Source: Salvator merianae (taxonomy: Eukaryota > Chordata > Lepidosauria > Squamata > Teiidae). From it: a stretch of 64,000 nucleotides of DNA. The notes below the pieces were generated by a model. That model had not been told where the DNA came from and made no database searches. It was given only the letters and a program-made list of their open reading frames with translations. Numbering within the stretch: the first letter of the stretch is position 1; every line of letters begins with the position of its first letter. The stretch is from contig QVOM02000034.1 of assembly GCA_003586115.2 (NCBI GenBank), positions 112,780,376-112,844,375 on the forward strand, in the 5' to 3' direction. The position numbers and the translations under genes were made by a program. Shown piece after piece: positions 34,623 through 46,879 of the stretch.

Positions 34623-34951
34623 CAGAGATGTACATGAGTGAAGTTTGTGTTTTCATTTCACAGTTGAAGTGAAAACCCATATTTTCAATTTGTTGGTGAA
34701 CTGCAGCATCAAAAATATGTTTTTTTGCATTTGTTTTCATGATTTTCATGGTGTTTTTACCCATTGAAAATGCCATTTACATAGGCAAAAACTCAGTGAA
34801 AACACAAATATTCAAACATTTGTGAGTGGTTTGATTCACATTGAATTCTGGAAATACAAAAAAAAAAGTGTTTTTGAATCAATACAAATATCCATAAATG
34901 TGAAATATTCAAAGGAATATGTGAATGCAAATTGATTTTTGCACATCTCTA
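34623..34951. mobile_element. hAT-type MITE, 329 bp, with 8-bp TSD
   Basis: The left end CAGAGATGTACATGAGTGAA and the right end TTGATTTTTGCACATCTCTA fit the hAT consensus YAGRGATGTGCA. The flanks TTCTTAGG (34615-34622) and TTCTTAGT (34952-34959) match at seven of eight bases. The interior is rich in gaaaa/ttttc words. It is homologous to the element at 63.67-63.98 kb. Confidence 0.82.
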
Positions 34952-34959
34952 TTCTTAGT

Positions 34960-35279
34960 GCAATTTCCTTTGATGTGCCCTCGAATTGCATAGCCCACCA
35001 TGACCCGGTAGTCCCAAACATGGAGGCATGCTGTCTGAATGGTGAGCCTCCTCATTCAGGAACAGGACCCTCTCGTCTGCTAGTAGTCACATTTAATTGT
35101 TACTATGGCATTCCTAATCAGGAGCCTCTCTTGTCATTATTCTGCTCCCTCTAATGCAAGTGGAGCAGAGCTGTGGGATGTGTGGCCTCATAGATCCACA
35201 TTATCATGTGCATCTATAAGGCTCAGATGCTTACTATGTGGGCCCTTAATTTGAATTAAGGGTCTGTGCAGAAAGGACC
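34960..35279 (-). mobile_element. MITE-like element, GGNCNTTTCTGCACAGACCC family, copy 2 (partial)
   Basis: In reverse complement it begins GGTCCTTTCTGCACAGACCC, then TTAATTCAAATTAAGGGCCC. It contains 'CCTGATTAGGAATGCC' style interior sequence. The far end is truncated next to the hAT MITE. Confidence 0.5.
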
Positions 35280-36370
35280 AAAGTCTGATTTCCCTCTTCA
35301 AACAAGCAGATGTTATCTCCTAATAACACTGCCTGTCCACAGTCGCTTTGGGTATGTTGGCAATAAGTGCTGACATATTCTGTTACAACTGAGGAGGTGC
35401 TCAGTGAATGCCCACTATAGTTTTTCAACATTTGGCATGCTGCAAGTTGGGTAGACCTGGTCTACACTTCTGCTTTCAAATGCACAACACCAACCTGTTT
35501 GGTGTAACTTTAAAACCATTCAGGACCAATTCAGATGCTATGTGACAATAATATTCCCCAATGTATGCCCATTTGGTGCTGGCATCACAGCCAGTCCTAG
35601 ATGCATGCCCGGTTGACTTGGCAACTGAAAACAAAACCAAACCTATTTTTAGATACTCTAAAAACTAGTATGTATGTGCACTGGCTTTAATTACAGATTC
35701 ATTTTAATAAAAATGGATATAAGGACATACAAATAATTTTACTTGATCAAGTACACAATCTGTTCTTATAGTGACCAGCCAATAGGAAACCTTACAAGCA
35801 GAGAATGGCCAGAACAGCTACTATTCATATGCTAATATTTTTGGTCACCTCAATTTAATATTTAGAAGAATGCTTTCAACACTAAGGATCTGCAATTATT
35901 TCAGCTCAAAGCTGTTGATGAAGCCATTTCAAATTAATCTGTCTTCCTTTTCTCATTTGAAAGTCATCTAACTCATAGGTATTACACTCAAAATGTCTAA
36001 GGATTTTGTGTGCGATATGATAAAACTCTCATTTCAACTTCTCCCTATTGCTTTTGATTTTTATAAGCACCTATTAACATTTACTCTTTCCCCAACACCT
36101 GTTTCTAAAATAGCCTTCAGATTTTTCTGTAGAAAAGCCACCCCAATATTGTGTCCATTTTTGGCCATCTTTTTCCATCATTGCACTAGTACTGAACATT
36201 GGCTTAATATAGGTGCTTTTATCCTGAAATAAGAGCAAATTTCTAGCACATTAACACATTCATTCTGCATCAGTGCAACACAGATAAATGCACTCATGTG
36301 CGTAATTGTCATAATTTGGCTGATTTTTATCGTTTTCTGTGACTTTTATTTTATTGGATTTTCAGAATAC
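35280..36370. other. No gene recognised
   Basis: Unassigned AT-rich DNA. The 79-codon frame at 35993-36232 shows no recognisable domain. Confidence 0.55.
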
Positions 36371-36378
36371 TTTCTTTT

Positions 36379-36442
<64 letters not shown>

Positions 36443-36487
36443 TCCTTCCTTCCTTCCTTCCTTCCTTCCTTCCTTCCTTCCTTCCTT
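36371..36487. repeat. Compound (TTTC)n-(TTCC)n microsatellite, about 117 bp
   Basis: About 18 TTTC units switch cleanly to about 11 TTCC units near 36443. This is a long pure pyrimidine tract. Confidence 0.97.
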
Positions 36488-36527
36488 GCCTGCCTTCTAT
36501 ATAGTATATTGATCAAGAACAGAAATG

Positions 36528-36981
36528 CAGGGGTGCCTCCAGATGCAGGTGAAGACTGTAACTTTGTCAGCATTATATTGGGACTGCCACAGATATCCAT
36601 GGCAATCCCAGTGAAATGCCAGGATATGGAGGTGATATCCTGAAATAGTGATATGATGGGAAATTCAGCAATGATGCTGGATTTCTTATCATAACTCTTC
36701 TCTTACCTCATCTGCCAATTGTCTGTGTAATTGTTGCTCTTGCAAAATACCCATATATTATTAAGTTCAGGGGAAAAAAACAAAAACAAAGGGAAGGGGT
36801 CGGATGCTTGCTAACGTGCAGGTATTTTGCAAGAGGAATGACTACATAAACAGATGGCAGATGAGGTAAGAGTCCAGTATTCTCCTGGGATTGCCTCCTG
36901 CCATCTAGCAAAGGTGGTGAGGGGCAATTGTGGAATCTAAAGAAGAACCCACAATTTCTTCTTGCCATCTGGAGGCACCCT
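36528..36981. mobile_element. MITE, GGGTGCCTCCAGAT family, copy 2, 454 bp
   Basis: The left end CAGGGGTGCCTCCAGATG pairs with the right end CATCTGGAGGCACCCT. The interior includes ATATTGGGACTGCCACAGAT and 'GTATTTTGCAAGAG', both shared with the 41-kb copy. The start CAGGGGTG is hAT-like, but the flanking 8-mers share only half their bases. Confidence 0.72.
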
Positions 36982-37084
36982 AAATCAGTGTTAATCCTTA
37001 TTCTTTTTATTTCAACTTTATATTTAAATGCATTTTAAATTACTTGTTGGTATGTGACTGGTATATTTTGCTTTCTTTTCTGTT

Positions 37085-37165
37085 CAATAATTTATTTTGT
37101 TTATTGCTTGAAAACTGCCTTGAGCATATCATGAAAAGGTGATATACAATAAATTGATGATGGTG
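37085..37165 (+). mobile_element. L2/SINE-type 3' tail relic
   Basis: ACTGCCTTGAGCATATCATG followed by AAAGGTGATATACAATAAA matches the L2-type 3' stem ('gccttgagc...aaaggcgatatacaaat'). The body is not recognisable. Confidence 0.5.
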
Positions 37166-38158
37166 ATAAGGAAGAAGTGTTACTAGAAAATATAAATTCC
37201 AGATCTGCTTACTATAAATAAAAAAGTCCCCAAACCATTTGTGGGCTGCAAAAACTTAGGACCACTCCAACCACATGTCCCTCCAATAAGACTTCCTTTT
37301 ACAATAATTGTTTCTTTACTTAAGGCACCCTCAGAAGTCTTGTCCACAATTTAGCAGAAGCAAACAGCACAATGAGAATGAAAGGGCAGAATTGCTTGTA
37401 ACTTTTTCCCTCTCACCTTGTTAATTCTCCTGCTTCCTTCCCCTTGATTGGCTGAATGCCCACAAGTCCCACCGTCTGCCAGAGTCATTCTATTGTTATC
37501 ACAAGCTCCCAGATGTCATCACCAATCTTATGTCAAATGAACCTTGCCAGATGTGCAGATAAGCCAAACTATTCCAGTTAACCAAGTCACTGCTGGATTT
37601 CCTGGAACAGTATTTTTTTTTTTCAGTGTTGGGACCAGCACTGCACACAGATGTATGGAAATCCCAATGAAATGCCTATTGGATACCATTTTTTAACTCA
37701 CATCTGGAAGTAGCTTTCCTTTATTTGCTCTTATTTTGCAGAAACCAGGTACTCACTGTTTAGGGGAGGCTAGAACAAGACACCTGCTTCTTGTTTATGA
37801 TTTTTGCCTTGTTCTCCCCTACCTCTATTAGACTTGCTTCCTTCCCTTCAAATAATGATTGACTGTTGCCCACAAGTCCCCACCCCACTTTCACTTTTCA
37901 AGACTTGTTTTTATGGTCCTTTTAATCAAGCCAAATTCTGAAGCCAAGTGCATGTGTTCCTGATGCTTTTATCCTACTCCTGCTCCTCCACCATGTCCAT
38001 GAGGTAAATCAGTGTTTTGAAAAAGACATGTGAGAAGGCCTCTAACCAGCCCTATTTCACATTATGACCTTTGAAGTATCCCCAGAGTTCTTCATTTAGT
38101 CCTGCAGAAGGGACTTCTCCCCAGAGACCCAGGATGGATTTAGGCATCAGCATGTAAG
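37166..38158. other. No gene recognised
   Basis: Unassigned sequence with a short T run near 37611-37623. Confidence 0.55.
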
Positions 38159-38191
38159 GCTGGATCCACATAAAACCTTTACGGTACTTTG

Positions 38192-38810
38192 AATGTGCAA
38201 TCAAGGCGAAAGGAAGATCTTCGCCTTGATTTCTTCACTTCCGATGGCACTCGCCGCTCTCTCATCCCCCCCCCCAGTCTGTCATTACACTGACAGACTG
38301 GGGCGGGAGTGAGAGAGAGCGCTGCGCCATCGGAAACGGAGCAATCAAGGCGAAGGGAAGACCTTTGCCTTGATTACTCCACTTCCGATGGCGCTCGCCT
38401 CTCTCTCATCCCCCCCCCCAGTCTGTCATTACACTGACAGACTGGGGCGGGAGTGAGAGAGAGCGCTGCGCCATCGGAAACAGAGCAATCAAGGCGAATG
38501 GAAGATCTTCGCCTTGATTTCTCCGCTTCCGATGGCGCTCGCCGCTCTCTCATTCCCCCCCCCAGTCTGTCATTACATTGACAGACTGTGGGGGGGGAAT
38601 GAGAGAGAGGCGAGCGCTATCGGAAGCAGAGAAATCAAGGCGAAGGTCCTCCCTTTGCCTTGATTTCTCTGTTTCCGTTCGCGGCGAAAATGTTCGCCGT
38701 GAAAACGAAGGGCTTCGTTTTCGCGCGTATTTTTTCGCACGAAAACAAAGCCTAGGAGCTTCGCATTCCTGCGAAGCGAAAAGGGAAAAGTGCCTTTGTG
38801 CACATCCCTA
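38192..38810. mobile_element. hAT-type MITE, TAGGGGTGTGCAC family, left-truncated, with 144-bp tandem array
   Basis: The right end, ...AAAAGTGCCTTTGTGCACATCCCTA, and subterminal words such as 'GTTCGCGGCGAAAATGTTCG' and 'CGAAAACGAAGGGCTTCG' match the right arm of the 6.8-kb copy. The expected TAGGGG left end is absent. The interior is an array of three 144-bp units unrelated in sequence to the 88-bp array of the 6.8-kb copy. Confidence 0.8.
38197..38640. repeat. 144-bp tandem repeat, about 3 units, each with a palindrome
   Basis: AATCAAGGCGAA recurs with starts at about 38197, 38341 and 38485 (144-bp period) and a variant at 38631. Every unit contains the inverted pair CAGTCTGTCA / TGACAGACTG after a run of 7-10 C, and a second inverted pair around AATCAAGGCGAAGG / 'CTTCGCCTTGATT'. 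Confidence 0.9.
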
Positions 38811-39087
38811 CTCACAACTCCTCATCCCTCTGTCACTTTTGAAGGCTAATCTTCGGAATTGACAGCAAGGAGCAGAAGTGTGCAGATAGCAGCCTCTGTG
38901 AATCCTGTCCAGGACGGAGGCAATGTCCACACAAAATGAAAGAAAGTGGTTCAAAAGAATTTTAGAGGTGGCAGCTAATCGCTTAATCCACATGAAAGGT
39001 CAGAAAAAGCACTCCAAAGTGCACTAGCCTGCTAACTCCTTTAAGTAGCTTTTGAGCTGCTATTTTTACTGTGTGTGGATGCAGTCT

Positions 39088-40955
39088 GAGTGTGATGGAA
39101 GGAGCCTCAGTTGCCTCTGTATCAACCCAGATGTAGTCTCCATGAGTGGCCTCTGATTTGCTTTTCTGATAGCGGGACTGTGGCCAGAAATATTCCGACC
39201 ACTGTCACTTTTTATTCTGGGAAATCAATATGGTGATAGGGTGGCTTACTGATTTTCATCTCATAATGTCGATAGCATAGGGTCAGGTTGGGGGGAGTAA
39301 ATCTAGGTTGATAATAGCTGTTGCTCTGGCTAGACTACTGGGGAACCATCAGATATGCAGAAGTTCTGCTTACTGATGCCAGAAAAACATGATGCTTGTA
39401 ATTCCTGATGCTTGCCATTTCCTTAGGTGATAGTCACAAACTGATGTCGATTCAAAGCAAACATAGGTGGAGGCAAAACAAAAAAGACCACAAGGGAAGC
39501 TGATTACAGGCAAGCAGAGTATTTGCAGTTAACTTGACTGGAGCTTGTAATGTTCTGGCAACTTCTGTGGAAGAGTGAAAATCTGCAGGAGAAATGTGTA
39601 ATTGAATCATTCAGGTTAAGCTTAAACAGGTAAAGGGCAACCGAGGCACATATGAGTAAGTTGTAAAAAAAGTGCTACAAATGAGAGGCAGATGGCTGTA
39701 GAAAAACATAAACCATCTGGGAGGAAGGAATACAGCAGCTCTGCCAATTTTGAGCATTTGAAAACCAAGGGATTGGTGGGGATTCATCTTCCTCTGAAAG
39801 CAAGCATTACTTTTTAATTGATCTCTGACTATAGGAAACACGGGGAATTTTATTCCCCCTGCACTCAGGCAAGCTAATTTTGCAAAAACATACATTTAAT
39901 TTTTTTTTCTTTAGTTTTACTTTCAGATTCACCCATATGTACAGTACATATCCATAACAGCCTTTCCATATACACATATTTTAGTTTCTCTCCAAGTGTG
40001 TCTAGAGTTTTGAAGTAAAGCAACACTTTAAAGTAAAGCAACACAAGATTCTGAATCTTATGACTCTCACGTGAATACCCAAAGGCTTAATATAGGAATG
40101 AACATTGCTATAGAGAGGTGAATTTTGCAAAACGTTCAGCTTGCTGGTGAATTTGTAGCTCTAGTGCTATCGCTATTAAATAATTATGAAGTCTTCTACT
40201 TTGATTTCTGGAAGGGAAAAGAAAGAAAGCATGTGCACACGTGCACACACATTCAAACCAAGGGAATGCAATAAAAATCTCTTTGTAAATGGGACCATAG
40301 AAAGCAAACAAAGCTTTCCATTTCATCAAACTCCAGGCAAACATTCTTCTTCCATCTTCCACCTGGGCACTTCTTTTTCTGGAAAAACATCACCGAGTTT
40401 AAACACAGAAGAAAATCGCTCTCAAATCCAATAATATGTGGAAAGTAGAGCTTCCAGCAATACCAGGGGATTTTCACCCAATATATTTGCCAACAAATCA
40501 ATAACAAGAGTAAATCCGTCTGTGTCGTCTGCAATAAAAAGCTTGCTATCAGGTACTGCTGCCTAAATTAATATAATCCCTGCAGTGCATGGTATGTGTC
40601 AAAGTTAATACCCAGGGAAGCTTACACTTCACATGTGATAAGCTGAAGGATATCTCTTAATAATGGTTTAAATAAAAGGAAATTATGTGGAGATTTTGAA
40701 TTAAATGATCCTGAACTCACTTGGCTCAGTGCTGAAGTCTCTTCTCTCCCAAGACGGTGTGTTGTCTCATCCTGACAGCTGACTGCCTAAGAATCCTTTT
40801 AAATAGAGAGACTCTGCCACAGAGATAGCAGTGGCTCTTGTGCCACAAAAGCAACAATTGCTTTATTTTGGATGCCAAGAAATCTTTCCAAAAAGCAACT
40901 GCCACTAACCCAAGCTTCTCATTCATACCCAGCAGGAGAGACAAGGACAACTTTC
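39088..40955. other. No gene recognised
   Basis: Unassigned. The short frames on both strands near 40.1-40.5 kb do not resemble known proteins. Confidence 0.55.
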
Positions 40956-41358
40956 CAGGGGTGCCTCTAGGCACAGGTAAAATCCCCAAATTCTCCTGGG
41001 ACTATATTGGGACTGCCACATATATCCATGGCAGCCAAGATATGGAAGTGATATCCCGAAATAGTGATATTTTGAGAAATCTAGCAGCAATGCCAGATTT
41101 CTTGTCATATTGTTTTCTTACCTCATGCAAAATGCCCATATGTTAGCAAGCCTGGGGTGAGGAAAGGGAAAGGTGTGGGTGATAGCTAACATCCGGGTAT
41201 TTTGCAAGAGCAACAATTACACAAACAGCCAGCAGATGTGGTATGAACTCGATATGTATCCTGAATTGTCTCCTGCTGTCTGACAGGGGTGGTGAGAGGC
41301 AATTGTGGGATCTACAGATGATTCCATAATTTCCTTTTGCCATCTGGAGGCATCCCAG
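40956..41358. mobile_element. MITE, GGGTGCCTCCAGAT family, copy 3, 403 bp
   Basis: The left end CAGGGGTGCCTCTAGGCA pairs with the right end CATCTGGAGGCATCCCAG. It shares ATATTGGGACTGCCACATAT and GGTATTTTGCAAGAGCAA with copy 2. No target duplication is evident. Confidence 0.68.
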
Positions 41359-43140
41359 GTGTTGTAAAGTGGAAACATTGGGATAAGGGCCTTGGCAAAT
41401 CCTTGTTGTATGTTTATCTAACTTTAAAGTGATAGGAAATAAAGTTGATATAATTCCTAAATTTTTCAAACTATTATTTAAGGGGCGTCACACTGCTAAT
41501 ACTCTTTGTACTCCTTAAACGTTAGTTTTGGTACTCATTAAGCATTACAGAAGTATCATAAAAGCACATTTCCATGACTTCACACAATGTAGAGTACAAC
41601 TACAAGTCACAATCAAATCTGTGCTTCTCCCAATGCAGATGTTGAAGTGCCTCTGTCATTTGGTTGCTAAGCACCACATGTAGATCCCTGGATAAAGTGA
41701 TGCAAAAGACTCCACGTGTCACATTTAAAGAATAACTTAATCACAGAACAAGAAACAATCAACTTCTTTTAGAAAATAAGCCCGTCTGACATTTTATGTT
41801 GCCATTATTGAGAAAGCAAGACTAAAACTACAAACAGTTGATCCTGAAAAGGTGAGATAGAGACAATGGCCTAAGGAAAAAGCTACAGGAAGCAGCAGCC
41901 CAGTAAGTAACAATAACTTTGAGAAAATCCTACCCTATGACACTATCTAGATGATAGAAAATATCCAATCTAGAGTCAGCCTGGAGTTAGGTTTCTGCAG
42001 AGCCTTGCATTAGATGAAGAGCCTTGCAATAGATGTGGATGGTTCCCACTGCACTCTCTGAAAGGGGTGACCTTTCTTCAACACAGGAGAAACAACTCTG
42101 AGATTGTACCTTTTGGAGGATTTGCTATGGAGGTAACATTTAGATTGTTGTGTCACCCCCAGCCAGGGCACCATTCTGAAAGGTGAGGAGGTTTGGCCAA
42201 GGGATCCCACCCCAGTGTTGGCAGCCATTTGCTGTCAGCTCCATTCCATCCTGATTGAAGTTCCATGTTGAAGCAACCTATGTGTACAAAAGCCTTGCAT
42301 TCTTATGGAAAGCCCAGAAGACTGACATCAGAAACATTCAACAAATCTATATACTTTACTCAAACAAAAAGGATGCCCCTTAAGAAATGCCTCACCCGGA
42401 AACAATTCTCCTAAATACAGATTAATATCTTCCTCCCTTCCCAACACTACATGGATTTAAATTATTTTGCTTCTACATGAATTTTTAAGATCAAAATTAT
42501 TTTTCATATCTAAAAAAAAATATTGTGACCTCTTGCAACCTTTGTCATGTCTCAGTGAAGAGAAAATACTTACTTTTAATCAGAAAATACTTTTTGAATC
42601 TTCTTAATATAATAAAACTAACCATCTTTAAGTTTAGGGAGACAGTTAGACAATTCTCTTTCAAGAGAGCCCACTCCAGTTTCCATTTGCTATCTGAAAC
42701 TTTCAAAACATACCGATAGAGACAGATATATTTTTGTTTTTCTTCTGTCTTTTGGAGATGTCCTGAAAATCACATTTTATAAATGATCCAACATAAATGA
42801 TGTTTTGCGTATGGGTAAGATTAGGATTCCCACTTCCTCCCCCCTTTCTGCACTCTTGCTCCCTAAAGGCAACTCAGAACTGTTTCCCATAATGAAAGTT
42901 ATAGGCTACATTCCTTATTTTTACTACAGCAAACTTTTACATTATTATCTAGTTCGTACATGCATGCTAATAAACAATCTTTTTTCTAGAGAATTGGTGT
43001 GTGCACAATTACTGAGCGAAACACTCAGAACATGCTTAGACACTCTGTAAAAGATCTCTTGTGTGCACATCCGTCTGAGCATGGACAGAATGCCTGAGCA
43101 TATTATCAAAACTTCTTAACAGATACGTGCTATAGTTCAG
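41359..43140. other. No gene recognised
   Basis: Unassigned AT-rich DNA. No coding frame or transposon end could be supported. Confidence 0.55.
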
Positions 43141-43317
43141 TCTTCCCCCTCAATTTCTCTTTCTCCTTCTTTCTCCTCCTCTTTCTCCCCCTCGTCCTAC
43201 TTTTGCTTCTGCTCCTTGTCTTCTTCCTCCTTCTGCTTCTTTTCCTCTTCTTCCTCTTCTTCTTTCTCCTCCTCCTCCTCCTTTTTCTTTTTCTTTTTCT
43301 TCTTCTCCTTCTTCTCC
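43141..43317. repeat. Polypyrimidine tract, about 177 bp
   Basis: The plus strand is almost all C and T, built from TTCTCC, TTCTTC and CTCCTC words with few interruptions. The minus-strand Arg/Lys-rich open frames here are a product of this composition, not genes. Confidence 0.92.
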
Positions 43318-43484
43318 TGGAATTGCACATGGCATGTGTGAGCAAGGAAAAGACTTGATGCTATCTACATCCAAACTTCCAAGCCAGGAAGAGAGTAGCT
43401 TGTTGCAATATGCAAATAGGTTGTGCTAAGCCTTCCTTCACTCTCCAGTGCAACATACTACTAGGCTGGTAAAGACCCAGTGGT

Positions 43485-43838
43485 GTGGAGGTCATTTGTA
43501 CTGCAAGTGCTAGAACAGCCCCACACCAGGTCACCAGCACTCACACTGTGAATGCCCCATCCAGGTCAGGTCCGATCGCCATTACAGCACCTGTGGAAAT
43601 GTCCAGCCATTGACAGGGCAATTGGGAGGTGGCACACAACTGCGCAGCCACAACCACAACTGTGCTGCTCACCAATTCACAGTGTTCACCCAGAAGAAGG
43701 TGTGAATGCTGCTTACTGGGAACCATCCAGCATCTGGGAAAAGCTGGAGGCATTTCTTTATGTGCCGTTGTCATGGTGTGGATGGGCCTGTCTGGCAAGC
43801 ATCTGGAAGCTCACTGGCAGACAAGTGCCAACAGGCCC
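43485..43838. mobile_element. Diverged GGCC-ended MITE, copy a
   Basis: The right end GACAAGTGCCAACAGGCCC matches the 'AAGTGCGAACAGGCCC' end of the 14.0-kb element. Upstream words 'GGCAAGCATCTGG' and 'CCAGCACTCACACTGTGAATG' are shared with copies near 47, 52.7 and 63 kb. The left end is not resolved. Confidence 0.5.
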
Positions 43839-46800
43839 TAAGTCATCATAACCCAGTCAAGCTGGTGGAGGGCTGTAGGAAACACTGAACCTAAAGGGTA
43901 ATAGAATCATCAACTATTCCTAAAAGATTGTGCCTGCCAAGTGTGAGAAGAGAATTTCAAAACAGCAAAGAGTAAACACAAACAGAATTAAATCTTCCAG
44001 GTGAATCAAAGGACTCGCTCTTACTGGCTGCCACGTGCCTCAAGAGTTTCCTTGTTTACCACAAATTTCTTCTCCAAGAATGAAATCTGAACCTGTTGAG
44101 GTGTGGTAATACAGAAAAGCCTAGTTCAGAATGAAGTTTTATTTCTGGTAACTTTCTAAGGTGATTCTTCAGGTAACGCCCATAGAAAACTGTGTTCAAG
44201 ATATCCATACAGCTGTATGGCTTAGAGGCCAAAGATTCATGCCCTTGTGCTGCATGTATGCAAGCATGCTGTATACATGTCTTAAAAATAACTTTCGTAA
44301 CAGTATGGGTAAGAAATTGTCTGGTAAAATTTTGAGAAGGTTTTCAGGACTCTACATTGATTGGATTTCTGTTTATATGGACTTCTATTTGTACTGACTT
44401 CAGCATTGAAATGCGGAGGAAGGCATTTCAGCAAGATTGCATGCAAATTAAAATGTCTGCATTTGTGTATGTACACATTTTCCACGTATATGCACCTGAA
44501 GACCTCTGTGTACATATACGCAAAGATGTTTGAGTCTGCACATGGACTTCCGTAATTCAATTCATTTGCATACTGAGATTGCAAATATGAAATCTGAAGA
44601 TAAGAAATATCCACACTTCATATCTTGGGAATTGAGAAAGAACTGAGCAGAGAGAGTACCTACTGAAGTCAGTGGAACTGGCACCAATGGGCTTTGCTTC
44701 CCCTAGGTCAAGCACAGAGATATATAAAGGATACAGAGATTTGCTTTGCCCTAGGAGAGACTTGAGAAACCTCTCCCAGGACAGGAGGGCAAATAATTTG
44801 AACGGACTGCGTTTTCTACTGTAGCTTCTATTGTAGTTAGAAATTTCCTTCTTTCTGTCCATAGGATACCACTCATTCAATAAAAGCCATTTTCGTTTAC
44901 TTAAGAGTGATATTCCTGACGAGTCAAATATTGACTTAATGGAGAAGAACTGGAATGGAAACTGTTAAAAAATGCATGTGTGAAAAAAAAAATTAAAATA
45001 ATTTTTAAGAAACCTGTCTTTAGCTATGGCAGTGTCTTCTCCTGTTGCTTAATGGAAAGAGTTACATTCTTTTACCTTCTTATTGCTCTGCAGATGACAG
45101 TACATTTCAACTTACTTTTAAAACATTACATGTTGTTTTTAGCCAGCATATCACTAGTTCCAGTCAGGCAAATGGGCACAGGCAGTAACTTTTTGCATGT
45201 TATCAGACTCCTTCCAGGCAGAGACACGTTCAGGAGTAAAAGCATTTATAAATACTTGACTGATGCTCAGCTAGAGCTTCAGCTGATGATCAGCCAATGT
45301 AATATGGATCTTTCATGGGAGGTGCCATGTACAGATATCACTGATGCTTCCAGATATCCCATTATATGCAATATGTGTCAAATATTTTGTGGTGGTAGTT
45401 AAAGCAGTACTGCATTCAAAGGAGAGAAAACGATCATGATTTCTGATGTTTTTGTCACTTCAGCCCATTTAAGTACTGGATTCTTTACAAACTGAGTTCT
45501 GCAGGTGTTATGTATTCAGTGAGAGTTTCCTACTTCCATTTTGATGCAAATGATATCAAAACTTGTTCACTGTATTTCAGAGAACTGTCCAAATCTATTC
45601 TTTACAGTGTGTGTGACCTTGAAAATGATCATCAATGGCATACATTCTCACCATCTTTGTTACTATATGTACAATTAATCTGGTACGTGTGTCTGTTTTT
45701 AACATATGAACAACAGTAATTCATTTTCTAATGCATTCCCTAGAAGTTGGCTGATTTAATACCTTTCTAATAAAGAGTAGTGAGCTGAGTAATATTTTCA
45801 ACCCACATAAAACTGTCTCAACAATGCTGCCTGGATTTCTTTCTAACCTGCAGAATGTGAGTAAGTCTAATCTGGGAACTAAAGTGCCAGAGAAACATGC
45901 AAAACAGACTTATGCAAAGCACATTCCATGAATAAAGGTATTATTGTTACAACCATTCCAGCTACCAAGTGATACAAGAATTCTTCATCTTCAGCAAATC
46001 ACTTGGTTGGTTTCCTTTGAATAAGTTCACTAAAGACTCTCTCTCTCTTTCTTGGTGATATGTGGCTTTATTTACACATCTGTACACCTGTACAAGTGGC
46101 TTTATTTACACGTCTATGCAAGCTAAGCATCAATAGAAGGTTGACAGAATTAACACTCCAGCAGATAATGTTACTTTCTTCTTAGACTTCTGGAGTGCGT
46201 GGTGTAAACCTTACAGCTCTGACCCCTTTTCTTTGAATTGCCTCCAGACCTAACCGTACCATCTTCCACATGGGAAGGGGAAGGATGGTTTCTAGGACTT
46301 CTTTCCTTCAAGAAGAGCCTGTTCCAGCTCCTTAAGAAAAGCTGAGTGGTTGACTATGCTGCCACAGTCATCAAGACAGTAGTCATTTTGTTTCTCTTAA
46401 TTCTTGCCTTTTTAAAAAAGAAATATAGTCTTAAAGCCAGCAATAACAGAAGTATGAGATGATGTGCATAAAAAACCCAATCCTGCTCTACTCATAGAAA
46501 AGTAGAAAGCTGAGGAACAATGAAAAGAAGAACATACACTCTGCTGGGGACTGAAAGGTTGCCATGGGCCTGCACCAGAAGTGCACTGGCTACAAAATTT
46601 CTAGGGTGCAGGATACACATGATCCTATGCCCTGGGAGCACTGTTTTAGCACTCTGTGGAGTGCTACAATGCTAAACTGCTTTGGAGAGATCTGAAAGCA
46701 CTCCACAGCAGTATATAAGACCGTGCTGTATGGACCTACTGGGACAGTGATAGCCCATAGATTTGGTCTGCAGACTGCCTGTAGATCAAAGAGGGTGTTT

Positions 46801-46879
46801 CAATCCACAGATATCTCTGTCCACATAATATCCATCCCCACTGATGCTGAATTCACACACAGCTAAAAAAAAAAGGCAC
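43839..46879. other. No gene recognised; small duplication
   Basis: Unassigned. GTGGCTTTATTTACAC occurs at 46062 and again at 46096 within a 34-bp tandem duplication. The 140-codon frame at 44980-45402 has no recognisable domain. Confidence 0.5.

Larger units (their letters stand above)
38159..39087. mobile_element. Candidate outer MITE (GGCTGGATCCACA ends) containing a hAT MITE
   Basis: GGCTGGATCCACATAAAA at 38159 and the inverse of GACTGCATCCACACACAG near 39087 could be terminal repeats of an older element. Its interior would be split by the truncated hAT MITE. The pairing is imperfect and no target duplication was found. Confidence 0.3.

Noticed and set aside
43130..43374. Arg/Lys-rich minus-strand peptides as a nuclear or SR-like protein
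   Set aside because: They are a direct product of the polypurine strand of a low-complexity tract, in more than one frame.
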